From: Neoconidiobolus thromboides FSU 785
Lineage: Eukaryota > Entomophthoromycota > Entomophthoromycetes > Entomophthorales > Neoconidiobolaceae
Assembly (NCBI GenBank): GCA_025603075.1
Contig: MU626339.1
Span: forward strand, 26,843-90,842
Reading direction: 5' to 3'
Length of the DNA: 64,000 nucleotides
Positions 50,811-62,841 of this stretch are shown one piece after another. The notes beneath the pieces are model-generated. The model had not been told where the DNA came from. It worked only from the letters and a program-made list of their open reading frames with translations, and did no database searches. Made by a program: the position numbers and the translations under genes. Numbering within the stretch: the first letter of the stretch is position 1; each line of letters begins with the position of its first letter.

Positions 50811-52277
50811 TTATTCTAATTTTAATTGATCTAATTGGTGAATTATACTTTTGATTAGATTACTGTCTTCTTTATCATACCGTGATAATAATTCATTTAA
50901 TAAATCCATTCTTATATTGCTATCTTTATCATTTACTTTCAATATTATTTCTTTATCATTTGAATTTATTTGTTTGCTTTCATCATCTAAATTTACTTGT
51001 TCATTTTCATTTTTATCCTCCCTCAACTCATTCTGTTTATTTTCATTGATACCATCCTCTAAATCGTTTTGCTTACTTCCATTTATCTTCTCCTCAGCCT
51101 CTGTCTTCCTCTCTTTATTTTCAATTTCCTCCTTTTTTTCATTCCCATTGAAGTCCTTTTTCCTCAAATTAACATCTAAATCAAAAAAGATCTTTATTAG
51201 TTTTCATATCATATAATAACAATATAATTTTATTTACCTTCTAATTTTAATTTACATAAAAATTTAACTAATAAATACCTTACTTCGAAAGTTTTATCAT
51301 TAACTAATCGTGCTAAATTAGGTAAAAAAAACTGTTCAAAGATGGATTGATCAAAATAAACTTGTTGAATTTTCTCACATATAAGAATATATCTATTATA
51401 AAAATAATAAAATAAATTGACATCTTAAATAATAAAATAGTATAAGGATAGAAATAAAACTTACAATTGCCTATTATAATAACTTTTGGAATGTAACAAA
51501 TCATTTAAAAGATCAAAAAAATAAACCCATAAAGAAGATTCATTTTCTAAATTTAGATGCACTTTTTCATAAATGGATGGTATCTAAAATAACATAAAAA
51601 AATATTATTATACAATAAATTATAAATTCAACTACTAATATACTATCATTTATCATAGTATATTATTATTTTATTTAATTCTATATTATTAAAATTAATT
51701 ATTATAAAAACTTACTAATTCTACAATCCAATATCGAATTTCTTTAGGTTGTTTCAAACTGGCATTATTTAATAACATAGGTAATAACTGAAGTACCGTA
51801 AATTGATTCTTTAATAATGGGATAAATTGAGATAATTGTCTAGTTTAAAAAATAAAAGATAAGAAATAATTATATAATTATATTAATTACTATATTATTA
51901 TAGTATTAAGAATAAAAACTTACTTTATAATTTGTTTTTTAATTCTCCAATCTTTAATATAATCATTATCAACAGTTAAATAATAATTCATTAAATTAAT
52001 TATTAATTTTAAGATTCTTTCTTTTTCTTTTTCAGTAATTTTTTTATATAATTCAATACTATTTATCATTATTTTAAATTTTATCTATTTTAAACAAAAA
52101 CAATTTGTATTAATAAAGTATTATAACTGTATTAATATTCTTACCTCATCTTCATTATAATTAATTAATCTTTCAAAGATTGGTAATAAATCTTTATTCA
52201 CTTGTTCATTAGTTAATAATTTGACAATTTCATGAAATGAAGAAGCAAATATTGTTAATATTTGTAACTAAAAGTAG

Positions 52278-52315
<38 letters not shown>

Positions 52316-54164
52316 GATTCCTCTACTTACTTCTTTATCTTTTGATAAATATTGATAATAAGTTACTAATTTATCCCAATTTTTATTTCCCATTGATAAT
52401 AGTACAGCTAAATAAATAAATATTAACTTATAATAATATATTTATTATTTCAACTTACCAGGAAAATGAACGATAGAACCTAATCTTAATTCAAATTTAG
52501 AAGATTTACAATTTGATAGATATTTTTTAAGTAAACTTTCAGTTATCTAAATACATTAATAAATCTATAATAACATTATATTTGTATTTAGTAAACTTAC
52601 GTTATTTTGATTATTAAATAAATAAATAAATCGACCAATTAAATAATTGGCTTGATTATTGACTTTATTAGAATTATCTTTTAATAATAATTCAAATAAA
52701 TTAATCATTTTTAATGAATATCCTTCAATACCAATCATAGTTTCACTTATTTCAACTAATAAATCTAATGTTTCATAACGTACTTCATATACTTCATCTT
52801 TACATAATGACTCCAATAAAGGATACTAATTTATATTAATATTAATATTAACATTAATTTATATTATAATTTACAATTCTATGAATTAATATATCCATTT
52901 TTAATAATTTAAAAAAAGATTTTAAACTTATTGCTAACTCCTAATATTAAAATATTAATCAATTATTAATTATTATGTTTAATGAAATTACTTTTCTAAT
53001 TTCATAATTAGTTTCATGAATTAAATTTTCTAGTGTTGGTAATAAAACTTCAATTAAAGTTTGTAATTTAAATACAGAAAATAGAGGTGTTAAAATCTAA
53101 GATAAAGTAAAGATATTAACCTCATATTTCATTATACTAGATAATTCAAATTCTTACCTTCAATACTTTAATTTTAATAGTATTTTGACTACAATCGATA
53201 TACTGATTGAGATCAAATTTAAAATTACAAGCTAATAAATTAATTAATATAGGCAATAATTCCAATTCAAAACAATTTAAATCCATTAATTTTAGGAAAC
53301 TAGTAATTGCCAATTCACTTTTTTCACTCAAATTACTTTCCTGAGAAAATAATGTAACTCCTAATAATTGAACCATACTCTCTTCATCCATTTTTAATTT
53401 CTCACTGTTTTTAAACGGTATCTATTGAATAATCATATAAATTTATTAACTATTATCTAACTATTATCTACTACCTCATAAAAAAATAACAATATTTGAT
53501 CCAAACTTTCGATTAAACTTTCCCTTACTGCCAAGACTAAAATTGCTTTATTAACCTATAATCAAAATAATTCAATAAAAGACCCTTACTATCATCCTGA
53601 CATAATCTTAATGTTAACGGAAACACATAAGCAAATGCTTGTTCTAAAGTTAATTCATTTAACAACTTGGGTATCTGAGTACAAATCCAAATCCTCCTGT
53701 AAAAATTAAAATCTTTATTAACTTTTATTCATATAGAATAATTTGATAATAATAATAATTCACCTAGGCGCTGCGTTAGCACTAACACATAAAAATAATT
53801 TTTCCAAGGCTGGTAATTCAGCTAATGTTATAAATTCTAAATCTTCCGCTAAAAATATTGATTTGTTAGAATCCATCACATTTGCAACTTCAAACATTTC
53901 AAATAAATTTACCATATTTATACCGAATTCCAGTAGGAAATGTATCCAATTCAAACTCATTTGATGGTGGTAATGGGGGTAAGGATTTGTCTTCTGTTAT
54001 CACTGTTTTTTCTTCAATTTCACTATATTTAAATAAACAATCGCCTTCTTCTTCAATAATAGCTTCATCTTCATCTTCATAAAAGTTTAATCCCAAGTCT
54101 ATAGAAGATTAGTTGATGTTTGAACAAAAGAGCGGGTAAAATAAAAGAGCTTATTACCTGCCAT
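50811..54164 (-). CDS. PPP4R1-like HEAT-repeat regulatory subunit, about 790 aa
   Basis: About 16 exons. The first is only 7 nt (54164-54158, ATG GCA G), then 54098-53913, 53887-53764 and further exons down to a last one near 51180-50811. The N-terminus is acidic (YEDEDEAIIEEEGD). The stretch RYKYVANVMDSNK...LAEDL aligns in spirit with the 'KYA.SEN...R...A..L' start of the PPP4R1 HEAT array. In the middle, AVLLSMGNKNWDKL, ASSFHEIVKLL and DLLPIFERL are the most diagnostic PPP4R1 segments, followed by LLNNASLKQPKEIRYWIVE and LARLVNDKTFEVRYLLVKFL. The known role is scaffold/regulatory subunit of protein phosphatase 4. The last 120 residues are a Lys/Glu/Asn-rich tail. Joining exons 2 and 3 requires a 25-nt intron (53912-53888) or implies a frameshift. 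Inner exon borders were not all checked for phase. Confidence 0.75.
52283..52312. repeat. (ATT)n microsatellite in an intron
   Basis: About nine consecutive ATT units inside an intron of the PPP4R1-like gene. Confidence 0.8.
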
Positions 54165-54687
54165 GATTCCTTTTTATAAATTTTTAAGAAACTTTTGAAA
54201 ATAGAAAAGGGTCTTGGAAAATTTAATCAATTGAAAATATGTTCCGCTTTTTTCTAAGTTTTCGAAAATGGATAGAATTTAAGAACAGAAAATTTAATGT
54301 TTTTCTTTTTCTGGTTTATCATAATTAATAAAGTGTCATTTGATTGCCCATGGTTACTATGAAATATTAGTAGTTTAATTTTTAAATTGATACTTTTTGA
54401 ATTTTATGTGTTCGCGTATACTCTGAGTCTATTAAAATTAATATAAAAAATGAGACAATTTACTTATAAAGTATATACATTTTAACTAATAATTAAGTAT
54501 AACATTAGTTGTAGGTTTATTTTTTAAGAATTCATAAAAGGCTTGAACTTCGAAATACTTGACTTGACTAACAAATTAATAAAAAAGAAATTGAATAATC
54601 TCAAGCATATAATTGATAAGGATTTCCAATAAACAGTATATATTGTAAACTTTTAATAAGCTTATGATATCAAATAGAATTTATTCC

Positions 54688-55551
54688 TTCTATTTAATCA
54701 ATAATAATGTTATAATTGTCTTTAAGCCTTCATTTTCCATATCATTTAAATCAAATGCGTCATATTATAATCTAACAACTTCTACTCAATATATTTATAA
54801 ATACTATAAAACAGTGTTATCTATTTTATATAATTAACCTTGTCTATCGACTTTAAAGTATATACTTTTAAATGCTTGATGGATAGTCAGATTAGAAAAG
54901 AGGGCAGTGAAGTTAAGTATGCCTATTGAAATAACTGTAATACGAGAGAATTTTTAACTCTAGTGCTTGAATGTTTCCAAGATCGTAAGCCGATCGGCCT
55001 ATAGCTGCTCCAGTATTACCAATGATCCTTAGTATTGGATATAACAAGCTAAAAAAAAAGTTTAAATAAATGAAAATACAGTAATTATTATGTTCTTGAG
55101 GCAAGCAATTGAATATTCCTAAGCATTTTAGCTGATTTACTGACATCAATAGCTACTTGATTTTTTTATTATATTATGAATGTGGAGTAGTTCTGTTAAA
55201 GCTAGAGCTACAACAACCAATAAACAAGCTACAAAAATAATGTTTGCTAGCGACTAGCAAAAAAACCAAACATTTTAGAATAGTGCTCGTTATTCGATGT
55301 AAGATGATATCCCTGAAAATCACTATGTTCGAGTACCCCGTTTACTAAATGGACTTTTTTTAATATCAAGTTCATACATACAATAATAATATGTGAATGT
55401 ATTTTTTCGTTTAAGAATTTTGCTGATGATCTTTCCACTCAAATAGTGCTTAAAAATGGAAAAAGTGATGAAGGCAAAAAAAACATCCCCATATACTAAG
55501 TGGTAGGATAGCAACTAAGAGAGTAAACAAAATAGACCCAATATAATATAA
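54688..55551 (-). pseudogene. Decayed seven-helix receptor E
   Basis: Fragments of the receptor family appear in order but in different frames. A tail remnant lies near 54690-54770 (DDAFDLKD-like with a frameshift). A helix 6-7 exon reads YPILRIIGNTGAAIGRSAYDLGNIQALELKIL (stretches around 55030-54950), an exon 3 piece reads LEHSDFQGYHLTSNNEHYSKMFGFFAS (around 55330-55250), and the end of exon 2 reads as PPL-like sequence near 55500-55550. The 5' part (helices 1-3) is missing. Two TIR element copies lie in it or at its broken end (55393-55490 and 55552-55648). Confidence 0.75.
55393..55490 (-). repeat. TIR element copy 18, inside pseudo-receptor E
   Basis: gtgaatgtattttttcgttt at the left, actcaaatagtgcttaaaaa in the middle, gcaaaaaaaacatcccc at the right, flanked by atat/atat. 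It sits at the exon 2/intron position of receptor E. Confidence 0.9.
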
Positions 55552-55648
55552 GGGTGTTGTTTCTGGCTTCATCACTTTTCCCATCTTTCAAGCGCTATTT
55601 AGATGGAGAAATTATTAGTAAAATTATTAGATACAAAAATACATCCCC
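55552..55648 (+). repeat. TIR element copy 19, at the break of pseudo-receptor E
   Basis: gggtgttgtttctggcttca at the left, caagcgctatttagatgg in the middle, acaaaaatacatcccc at the right. Receptor sequence homologous to exon 2 stops at its left edge and does not clearly resume beyond the right edge. Confidence 0.85.
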
Positions 55649-56320
55649 ATATATTATACCGTATTTACTATTGCTATTAATGTATTGATAGTTTCAAAAA
55701 ACTACACTCTAAAATGATACTTATTTTGCCTCCATTTTTCTACTATGACGCCACATAACTGAATGACTATACTTTATAAAATTCAATTGTATAGTAAATA
55801 TGCTATAGGTAAGATAATATTTGGTATATATAAGTTAGTCTAATAACGTTACAATAAAATTACCAAATAGGAATTGATATTATATTTTGCATAACATTTA
55901 ATTCATAAATTATTTAACTCTGCATTTACATATCAATTATGGTATTTAATAAAGATTAAATGATAGATAAATATTTTAAGGTAGTTTCATAATGTATGGT
56001 ATCACATACCATTAATAAAAAATAATGAAATTATAACTATTAATCAAAATGTTTGTTATTACTACTATATTATCAGGTCCAATTTTAATAAATTTAAAAT
56101 TATTATGCCTATTTTATACTTTATTTACATAAATCAATAATAATAGAAAGTTAGTTGAGCGATGCAATGGGCTTAAAGAAATATTCAGTTTCTTCAAATA
56201 TGAACAATTTTAACATTAGGTAAAACCAATAAATTAGAAAAATAGTTAAAAATATATACTTTGCTCTAAACATCTGATTATTATATAAGTGATAAGCCAT
56301 TATAAAGTCAGCAATATTGG

Positions 56321-57010
56321 AAATGTACTAGAGTCATAAAACAAAGATCCAAAATCAACGATATTTTACTTTAAAATGAAAATGAAAAACAAAATGGGAA
56401 GCTATAATTTATTTCTGAGAATATTCACTTATTTTCTAATGCAATTAGGATTATAGTTACCTGCCCATTAGATAGTCAAAAACATGAGCGTGTATGCTTT
56501 TGGCATCATAATTTATCATCAAATTAACTATTAAATTAGGAATTTGATATTACTATTAGATGTTCCTGAAATCAGCCAAAAGAAGCTATCGAGAAAAATT
56601 TAAAAAGAGACAATAGTAAAAATAAAGGTAAAACTTTTAATGGTTAATTTTAATTTATTTAGTAAGATATAAACTTTAGAAAAACTTACTTTATGATATA
56701 GTATCTTTATTGATTTGTTATTAAACTACAAATTTGAATTGAAAAATTAGTGTTCTTAAAAGCCAGTTCTACAAAAATAAGTTAAAGGTTATAGCAAAAT
56801 AAGAACAAACGCCTAGATGGAAATGTGAATCTAAAAAACAAGCTGAGTTGTAAATTCTAAAGTGTTTAGAGTTTGAGAAAGTAGCATCTGATGATAAAAC
56901 GTGATTAAAAAAGGAGCTTCCATGGCTTGAGGAAAAAGACAATTACATGCTAAAACTAGCGGATAACGAAAACACAAAACCCCAAAACAAATTAAAACTG
57001 CTAAGGTTAT
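56321..57010 (+). other. Decayed coding-like repeat, copy 1
   Basis: In one frame near 56920-56990 the sequence reads LKKELPWLEEKDNYMLKLADNENTK without a stop; upstream fragments are scattered over frames. Words such as 'aaaatgaaaatgaaaa', 'tgagaatattc' and 'cttgaggaaaaagacaa' recur in the same order at 60960-61480. Possibly remains of a multicopy gene or transposon protein; family unknown. Confidence 0.35.
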
Positions 57011-57422
57011 ATTCGTAAGAAGTTGTAGCTAAATTTTATCTTCTATAGCTTAACTATGTAGTTGGTATGATTCTTAGTAATCAAATTTCAAAAAACTAAA
57101 AATAATATTTATAGGCATAAAGAATTTCAAATCTTACCTCAACCTATATAAAAAGTCAAACATAACTGACATTATTCTGTGTAAAACTCCAAATTATCTT
57201 ATAAGCCTCCATGATAGTGATCCCTTGTTGCCTCATATATTATTTAACAAATAATGTTTAGGTAATTTGAACTTTAAAGATGTTAATATACATATACAAA
57301 ATACAATAAATAAATACTTTAATTTTTTCTTGGGATAAAAGTGATATAAACCCATTATTTAATCTCATATCAATATTTCTATATAAATCGAAAAATAAGT
57401 TGAAAAAGCTAGATATATAATA

Positions 57423-57520
57423 GGGGATGTATTTTTTGTTTAAGAATTTTATTAACAATCTTTCCGCTCAGATAACACTTAAAAAATGGAAAAAGTGATG
57501 AAACCAAAAAAAACAATCTC
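57423..57520 (-). repeat. TIR element copy 20
   Basis: ggggatgtattttttgttta at the left, gctcagataacacttaaaaa in the middle, accaaaaaaaacaatctc at the right; the left end is perfect, the right is mutated. ATA on both sides. Confidence 0.88.
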
Positions 57521-58218
57521 ATATATTAATAATGATATTGTTGCATATTATACATTTACAAAGTTCTAATAATTCATAAAGAACATCAGAAATTTTTAAA
57601 AATTTTATTCATTTAAAAGCTTCAACGTATCTTAGTGATATTTTTTGATAACTCATCTAGATGGACGGTATAGTTCACCTAAAATGATAAAATTTTAGAA
57701 GGATGAGATGAGACAAAATGGAGAAGAGGTGGTTAGGAATGAGATTTACCTATAACAAAAATAATCAGGGCCCAATTTATGTCAAAAAATTTATTATGTT
57801 ATTTTAAGTAGCTTTTGGTCCTATGAGAGATAAAAAAGTTTTTATAAAAAAGCTGTTTTTATTCAGGTAGGAAGATTTTAAAACAATATAAAAAATTAAT
57901 ACTCTTGTAACGTAGGTTGTTATAATTTTGGTATTTCGTCTATACAGTACATGTCACAAAAAGAGTGCAAGCGAACTTTTCATTATTTGGGAATAGCCCT
58001 AGTACAAAGGAGAAATACGCTCTCAGCTAAGTAGGCTTGATAGTTGTTTTCGTCTAAGCCATATTTTGGATTGAAGCTTAGATGACAAAATAATCGTCCA
58101 TAATAGTCAAAGGGTTAAAAAATTAATATCGAATACACAATCATTTATAAGTTTTCAATGAGCGACATATATATTACAAACTTTCAATAAATTTAGAATA
58201 TAGGATAAGGTTCTATTC

Positions 58219-59411
58219 TTATTCATTATCAATAACACTAAAACAATCCTTGTAATCACCAATCTCTATATGATTTAAATTAAATGTATCAACCTTATAA
58301 CCTACTAGTACATTTAACATATTAGAATTTACAATAAGATAACTCTGATTATTTTATCTAAATCATATTGTTTTTTTATAACTCCCATATATATGGTGTT
58401 GAGTGCTTGATGGATGGTTGAATCACAAAAAAAGGCAATAGAATTAAGGGAACTCTATAAATTAACTCTAGTATAAATAAAGATCATTAATTCCAGAGAT
58501 TCAATGTTTGCAAGATCGTAAACAGACTGATATATTAATAATTTTAAATTAGCAATAATCATTACTATTGAATACAATAAGCTAAAAAAATTAATTCATA
58601 CTAAATATAAAAACTAAATTACATTCTTGAGACAAGTAATCGTATGCTCTTAATCATTTCGTTTGAACTAATAGCATCAATGTATACTTGATGCCCTTTT
58701 ATTATACTATGGATTCTATATAGCTTTAATAAAACCAGAATTACAATGAAAGTTTGACAAGTCATACAAATAAGAGGTACTAAATTACTAGCAAAAAAGA
58801 ATCAAAAATTTCAGTGTAATGCCCATCATTTGACGTAAGACAACATCCACTAAATTTACTATAGATAAATTTACTATAGATAAATTTCCCGTTTGCCACA
58901 TAAATAGCAGTTCGACTAATTTTATAAATAAAGAACAAAACATCAAGTGGAAGAATAATGATTAATGGAATAAGTAGAATAGAGCCAACATAACGACCTG
59001 CTTCAATTTTTTATTTCATTTTAATACTATGAATAAATAGTAACTGTAAATTGATTTCAATAGTAACGTTGATAAAAGAATAAAGTAAAATAAATACTGG
59101 TATCATATAAACAATGATTGTGCACAAAGGAGAACCTTCGTAGTTATATCTACTATCCATAATAAAAAGGAGTGAGACCAAATACCGTAACAACAAATAA
59201 CTATTTGTAATCTTAAAATTACTCTATTCACTAACTTACTATCATATATAGCTGTTGAACTACATTAAAAATATGTTTATAAAAATGACTGTATATTATT
59301 ATTTAAATTATTCATAATTACTACAACAATCATAGTCAAATTTAATAAAATATCCGGTATCACCGAATGAACCTCTTGAATTATATACTTTGTATATGAG
59401 GTTACATTCAT
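58219..59411 (-). pseudogene. Decayed seven-helix receptor F
   Basis: Starts with a family-like exon 1 (MNVTSYTKYIIQEVH...NLTMIVVVIMNN) at 59411. Its splice donor (a|gtaata in the intact genes) is gone. The exon 2 frame YDSKLVNRVILRLQ...GIWSHSFLLW shifts before NYEGSPLC, and the HGVEITKK position carries a TAA (HSIKMK*). Later exons are readable only in pieces. The tail near 58290-58219 (VDTFNLNHIEIGDYKD) is still recognisable. A short in-place triplication (aaatttactatagat) lies at 58851-58888. The promoter TATA box is intact, so the relic may still be transcribed. Confidence 0.8.
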
Positions 59412-59463
59412 TTTGTTTTCTAAATTATATAATATCCTACTTCTAGACCTTGAACTGTGAGCA

Positions 59464-59472
59464 CTATTTATA
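59464..59472 (-). promoter_or_regulatory. TATA box of pseudo-receptor F
   Basis: TATAAATAG then TGCTCA on the minus strand, 61 nt before the relic ATG at 59411. Same string as in receptors A and B, retained although the coding region is broken. Confidence 0.6.
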
Positions 59473-60959
59473 TAAGTAGCAATTTATTACTATTACACTT
59501 GCTCTATAAGTACTAAATTCTTTAAGCTATATATTATGTTTCAGGAATAAGTAAAGTAATATTAAGATCTATGGCATTGGATTAAGAATATCACGTCTCT
59601 TAGTTTTTGTGTAATTTCAGACAAATAATCAAAATAAAATCCAAATGTTAGGGAATTTGACTGATTATCACGTTTTCGTTTACCACAATATATTATAAAA
59701 TCATAAAGAGTTTTTAAATTATGTAGCTACTCATTTTACTCAATAAAGATCAATAGTTTTTTATTCCTATGATATATAATATTTGATGATGTTATGCTAT
59801 CCTAGAGATATTGAAGTTTACGTTTCTCAATATGTATATAGATATAATGAAAATTAATAAACTAATTACAGTGCTTGTAGTAGCATTTAAATTTACTAAA
59901 GTTAAAAAAAGCTTATACAATATAAGCAAATACAGCAAGTTATGGAATGTAATTTATTTTAAAACTTTACAAAGTACGAATATAAATCAAAATTTTAAAA
60001 GCAAATTTAAAGAAAAAAGTTAGTATTTCAAATCAAGTCTTTATCTCTTATCTTTATACAAAAATACATTAACAATAACTGATAACTGATCATTTGTGTT
60101 TAAAGACGGAATACTTGTTTTAAGATTCAGGAGTTTAAATACTAATTTGTCTTCTTTGTTTTATTAATCTTTCTACTGAATATATAACATAAAATTAAAA
60201 TGTTATATAAGACTAAATAAAAACTTTTTTTCAAAACACTCAAATATTGAGCTTTTATTTTCAAATACCAATTTTCCGCTACTTTTTATCTTTTTTGAAT
60301 TCAAGAATTGCTTGCCACATATGCAATAAAGCATAGCTTCCATTTATTTAATGTATAAAAGTTTTAGGAACTTATAGTGTATAATAATAGCTATTTTATC
60401 ATCTTTTTTTGTACCATGATGTCATATATCAATACTTTTTTAGCTGAATATCATGAATTATTTTGATCATTCTACTGTAGTACAAAGTTTTTAATAGAAT
60501 TTTAATGTTAAAACTTTATTTGTATTTATACAAAACTAATCCTGTTACTAAAGGATCATGATATGTGATATTAGATTATATGATATATGTATCGAAAGCG
60601 CCAGATTGTTTTATAAATTATAATTCAGCATAATGATTTTACAACAAAACCACCAATAAGAGTTGATAGAAATATTATATACTGCATTTGATTCTTCAAT
60701 AAATTATCAGATGTTGCATTTACAAATTGGATATAACAATTCTAAGGTTTATAAGATAATATGTATCTTGAAATACCAATTTAATAAGTAGCATTATATT
60801 TTAATAGTACAAAAAAATTTATAGAATTATTGTTTGTTATTTTAATTATAAAACGGGGCCAATAATTAGAATGAATGGTTGGAAGTTAGGAACTTTCTAT
60901 AAACATTTAATAGATATAGAAGTAATATGTAATTTATAGAATAAACAATATTAAGAAGC

Positions 60960-61480
60960 ATTAAAGAATATAAACTTAAAGTTCGGAACCACCGACTTCT
61001 TATTGTAAAATGAAAGCGAAAAAATAAGATAAGTTACAATATAATTTTGAGAAAATTCTTTGTTTTCACATGTAAGCAAATATGCCATTTTGACTTTAGG
61101 GTTTATCATAATTAGTTAAAGATAAATTTTAATTTTTCTAATTGTTAATTAGTCTAGAATTCTGCAAAAGAAATTATATGAGCAAATTTTGAAAAAGAAA
61201 ATTGTACAAATAGTCAAAATAAAGATAATTTTGATGTTGGTTGTTTTATTAATTTACCACTGGACTATAGATATAGATGAGTTAAAATTAAAAAAACAAC
61301 CAAATGATTTTATTTTAAAACTGCTTCAAATTAAAATAAGAATAAACCTAAAATAAGAATCAGGGGTTAAATAAAAATAAGCTAAATAATAGCAAAAGAC
61401 TAATTTAAAAATGTGATTGGAAAAAGGGACTATCATGACTTGAGGAAATAGAACAACTATATGAACAAAATTAGTGAATA
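60960..61480 (+). other. Decayed coding-like repeat, copy 2
   Basis: Parallel to 56321-57010: 'aaaatgaaagcgaaaaaa', 'tgagaaaattctt' and 'atcatgacttgaggaaatagaacaa' appear in the same order. More degenerate than copy 1, no usable frame. Confidence 0.3.
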
Positions 61481-62010
61481 GCACTGATGTAAGTTTTGAT
61501 TAGTTTTGAGACTCCTAAGAATATATCGGTGGAAGTTGCAGTTAAAAGTTAATGTTCATAATTTTATTATGAAAATAAAAGTTTTTGTTTGTTTCAATTT
61601 TAATATTTGTAGCATGTTTGTTATATGATGGTTTATAAAACATCTAAGTTATAAGGCTTGTCTATAAACATATTACATAATCATCGATTTAAAGTTGCAA
61701 TAAACCAACATTAAAATAGTTATAAATTTAAGGAACTGGGATAAGATGAATAGATAATATTGCAAAGTTCGTTGATTCTAGCAATATTTAGTTTTAATAC
61801 TTACTTAAATTGAGTTTTTTTAAAGCTAATTTCATAAGATTTTAACTATACAATAACTACTATTTTAAAATATCAAGTCATAAAAGTAATATTGATGATA
61901 GTGATGATGATTTACTAGAAATCGAAATTAACTTTTAGGATTGCTATTTTAACTATATATTAAGCTTTCATATTTTATCATACTAGTATCCCTTCTAGTC
62001 TTAGCATATA

Positions 62011-62109
62011 GGAATGTATTTTCGTGTCTAACAATTTTACTAACAATTTTTTCACTCAAATAGCGCTTAAAAGATAGAAAAGGTGATGAAACCAAAAAAA
62101 ATATGCCCA
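62011..62109 (-). repeat. TIR element copy 21
   Basis: ggaatgtattttcgtgtcta at the left, actcaaatagcgcttaaaag in the middle, accaaaaaaaatatgccc at the right. Confidence 0.85.
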
Positions 62110-62112
62110 TAC

Positions 62113-62209
62113 GGATATTTTTTTTGCTTTCGGTATTTTTTCCATTTTTAAGCGTTATTGAATTGAAAAACTATTAGTAGAATTATTAAATGAAAAAAGA
62201 TATGTCCAT
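62113..62209 (+). repeat. TIR element copy 22
   Basis: ggatattttttttgctttcg at the left, ttaagcgttattgaattg in the middle, aaaaaagatatgtcc at the right. It begins 3 bp after copy 21 in the opposite orientation, so the two make a head-to-head composite of about 200 bp. Confidence 0.8.
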
Positions 62210-62841
62210 ATAAAGTATCAACAGTAACTAAAGACCAATATGAGATCTTTGATTTAGCGATAAAATAAAATTCAATGTCTTTCTACAACAACAGTTTAGC
62301 ACATACTTTTATGTTATAAATCATTTTCACTTTTCATGCCTTAATATCAATTAATTCTATTTCTGTTGATATTGAAAATCAGATTTTACCTTTAAAGTAC
62401 TGATGAAAATGAGCTGAGAAAATTTTACTAATAATTTTAATTATTTATTATAAATAAAAATACTAGGATTCATTTGAAACATAATTTAAAGTGTTACATT
62501 ATTTTTAAATACTACAATAAAATTAAGGGCTAGGCTAGGGTCATAATATTTAGAGCATACAATTTTTTTTGAATTCTTCTTGGTTAAGCTATTTTTATTG
62601 CCATAAAAGGCAAATTTTTGTTAAAGGTTACAATTCATCAATACTCTAAGGTTATAGCCGTTATTTTAAACTAATGTATAATAAAGTAATTGATTTTGAT
62701 TTTTAAATACTTTTAAACAGCTTGGGAGCTTTGGAGTAGCATTTTATTGGTGTAAAAGGATATAAAGAGTTATGGAAATGTATTAGAGTTAAAAATAAAG
62801 CTCAAGCATATAGTCTCAGTTTTTTTAATAAGTTTCGTATG

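Larger units (their letters stand above)
55649..58218. other. Intergenic with one element and a decayed coding-like segment
   Basis: Contains TIR element copy 20 and, at about 56320-57010, a degenerate coding-like stretch (fragment WLEEKDNYMLKLADNEN) that resembles the one at 60960-61480. No intact gene. Confidence 0.4.
59473..62841. other. Intergenic with a decayed coding-like repeat and two elements
   Basis: No intact gene. The ORF at 59811-60023 is Lys/Thr-rich without other support. Contains the second copy of the decayed segment (60960-61480) and TIR element copies 21 and 22. Confidence 0.4.

Noticed and set aside
50851-51216. 121-aa Ser/Phe-rich ORF on the plus strand
   Set aside because: Antisense shadow of the charged C-terminal tail of the PPP4R1-like gene.
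59811-60023. 70-aa Lys-rich ORF
   Set aside because: No signal, homologue or promoter; composition follows the local AT bias.
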